Source: Bernardetia sp. ABR2-2B (GTDB lineage: Bacteria; Bacteroidota; Bacteroidia; Cytophagales; Bernardetiaceae). From it: a stretch of DNA of 64,000 nt. The stretch is from assembly GCF_037126435.1 (NCBI RefSeq), contig NZ_CP147020.1, forward strand, positions 3,638,001 through 3,702,000. The letters are read 5' to 3'. This document shows, one piece after another, positions 63,005 to 64,000 of the stretch. A program made the position numbers and the translations under genes. Every line of letters starts with the position of its first letter. Position 1 is the first letter of the stretch. The notes under the pieces are model-generated. The model saw nothing but the letters and a program-made list of their open reading frames with translations. It had not been told where the DNA came from and did not search any database.

Positions 63005-64000
63005 TTACTTCTTTTCAGAATCTACTTCTTCGTAATCTACATCTGTTACATCTTCTGCATTTGCGCTAGATGGCTCTTGAGAAGCATCAGTTTGCTGACC
63101 TGCAGCTCCTGCACCACCCATTGGGTCTTCTGGGTTTCCACCTGCATTCGCATACATTTCTTGCGAAGCTGCACCCCATGCACCTTCAAGAGTTTCTAAA
63201 GCTACTTTGATTTTCTCTACATCTTTCTCTGCGTGAGAAGTACGTAGGTCTTTCAATGCTGCTTCGATAGCTGTTTTGTTTGCTTCAGAAAGTTTATCTC
63301 CGTATTCTTTAAGCTGCTTTTCTGTTTGGAAAACCATTGAGTCTGCTTTATTGATTGTCTCAATATTTTCTTTTGCTGCTTGGTCTTCACTTGCATTTGC
63401 TTCTGCTTCTTGACGCATTTTTTCGATTTCTGCATCTGTAAGTCCAGAAGAAGCTTCAATACGTATTTTTTGCTCTTTTCCAGAAGCCATATCTTTTGCA
63501 GATACATTTAATAAACCATTTGCATCAATATCAAAAGTAACTTCTACTTGTGGAATACCACGAGGTGCTGGTGGAATACCGTCTAAGTGGAAACGACCAA
63601 TCGTTTTGTTATCTTTTGCCATTGCACGTTCTCCTTGTAAAACGTGGATTTCTACTGATGGCTGATTATCTGCTGCCGTAGAGAATACCTGTGATTTACG
63701 AGTAGGAATCGTAGTGTTTGACTCAATAAGTTTTGTCATTACGCCACCCATTGTTTCAATTCCTAAAGAAAGAGGAGTTACATCTAATAATAAAACGTCT
63801 TTTACTTCTCCTGTAAGTACACCACCTTGAATAGCTGCACCTAATGCTACTACTTCGTCAGGATTTACTCCTTTTGATGGTTTTTTACCAAAGAATTTTT
63901 CTACTGCTTCCTGTATCTTAGGAATACGAGTAGAACCACCTACTAAGATTACATCATCTACATCAGAAGCCGAAATACCTGCATCTTTTAATGCTTCTTT
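63005..64000 (-). CDS. dnaK: Chaperone DnaK (C-terminal part, cut by window edge)
   Basis: The minus-strand frame is open from 63005 to the right edge of the window. It gives the end of the ATPase domain ([14 protein letters not shown] and [20 protein letters not shown]), the linker [15 protein letters not shown], the substrate-binding domain ([38 protein letters not shown]), the helical lid, and a Gly/Ala/Gln tail ending in an acidic EVDSEKK. It is the main Hsp70. The shorter frame from 63751 is only an internal Met. The N-terminus is outside the window. Confidence 0.97.
   Translation of the reverse strand, partial: KEALKDAGISASDVDDVILVGGSTRIPKIQEAVEKFFGKKPSKGVNPDEVVALGAAIQGGVLTGEVKDVLLLDVTPLSLGIETMGGVMTKLIESNTTIPTRKSQVFSTAADNQPSVEIHVLQGERAMAKDNKTIGRFHLDGIPPAPRGIPQVEVTFDIDANGLLNVSAKDMASGKEQKIRIEASSGLTDAEIEKMRQEAEANASEDQAAKENIETINKADSMVFQTEKQLKEYGDKLSEANKTAIEAALKDLRTSHAEKDVEKIKVALETLEGAWGAASQEMYANAGGNPEDPMGGAGAAGQQTDASQEPSSANAEDVTDVDYEEVDSEKK

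Overview
This 64 kb window is AT-rich chromosomal DNA from a member of the Bacteroidota, most likely the Cytophagales (it resembles Bernardetia/Flexibacter-type genomes; that name is inference from gene style). The evidence is a SusC/SusD pair, an ExbB/ExbD cluster, an OmpA protein of the TPR/PD40/OmpA kind, 7TMR-DISM and hybrid kinases, absence of strong Shine-Dalgarno sequences, and promoters of the Bacteroidota type (TTTG, about 20 bp, TAnnTTTG) that can be read before several genes. No phage, CRISPR array, transposase or plasmid gene was found; this is mostly housekeeping and envelope chromosome with a few lineage-specific patches.

Layout. 0-9 kb: the 5' part of a diadenylate cyclase gene (cdaA, cut by the left edge), a large hybrid histidine kinase with three receiver domains, a 7TMR-DISM/PAS histidine kinase, hpf, a palindromic MITE-like element and a lipoprotein. 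9-18 kb: sbcC, a convergent ECF-sigma/phytoene-synthase operon, a small zinc-ribbon protein and priA. 17-26 kb: two small minus-strand genes, the exbB-membrane protein-exbD-exbD cluster, tRNA-Ser, an MFS transporter, an HtrA protease and yidD. 26-34 kb: an RsbW-like kinase, queA, a small membrane protein, an OmpA-family protein, a YhcG/DUF1016 nuclease and an orphan HAMP-GAF-PAS sensor. 34-40 kb: a BatA/B-like VWA protein, a thioesterase, three tandem paralogues of a secreted family (two ending in a SPOR-like domain, the first a chimera with a different C-terminus) and a PepSY-like periplasmic protein. 40-47 kb: an FAD dehydrogenase, ndk, an M48 protease with a small partner, fabI and a lysoplasmalogenase. 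47-52 kb: trnW-secE-nusG-rplK-rplA-rplJ-rplL on the minus strand. 52-64 kb: SusD/SusC, pgk, an Mpo1-like protein, a BioF-type enzyme, a TPR membrane protein and the 3' part of dnaK (cut by the right edge).

The points most worth a second look are: a perfect dyad lying exactly between the -33 and -7 boxes of the sigma/crtB promoter; the paralogous secreted family with a domain swap in its first member; palindromes embedded in frame in the yhcG and bioF coding sequences; the 140-bp palindromic element after hpf; and the ribosomal-protein operon, which ends at rplL without rpoBC and has a long leader between rplJ and rplL instead of before rplJ.
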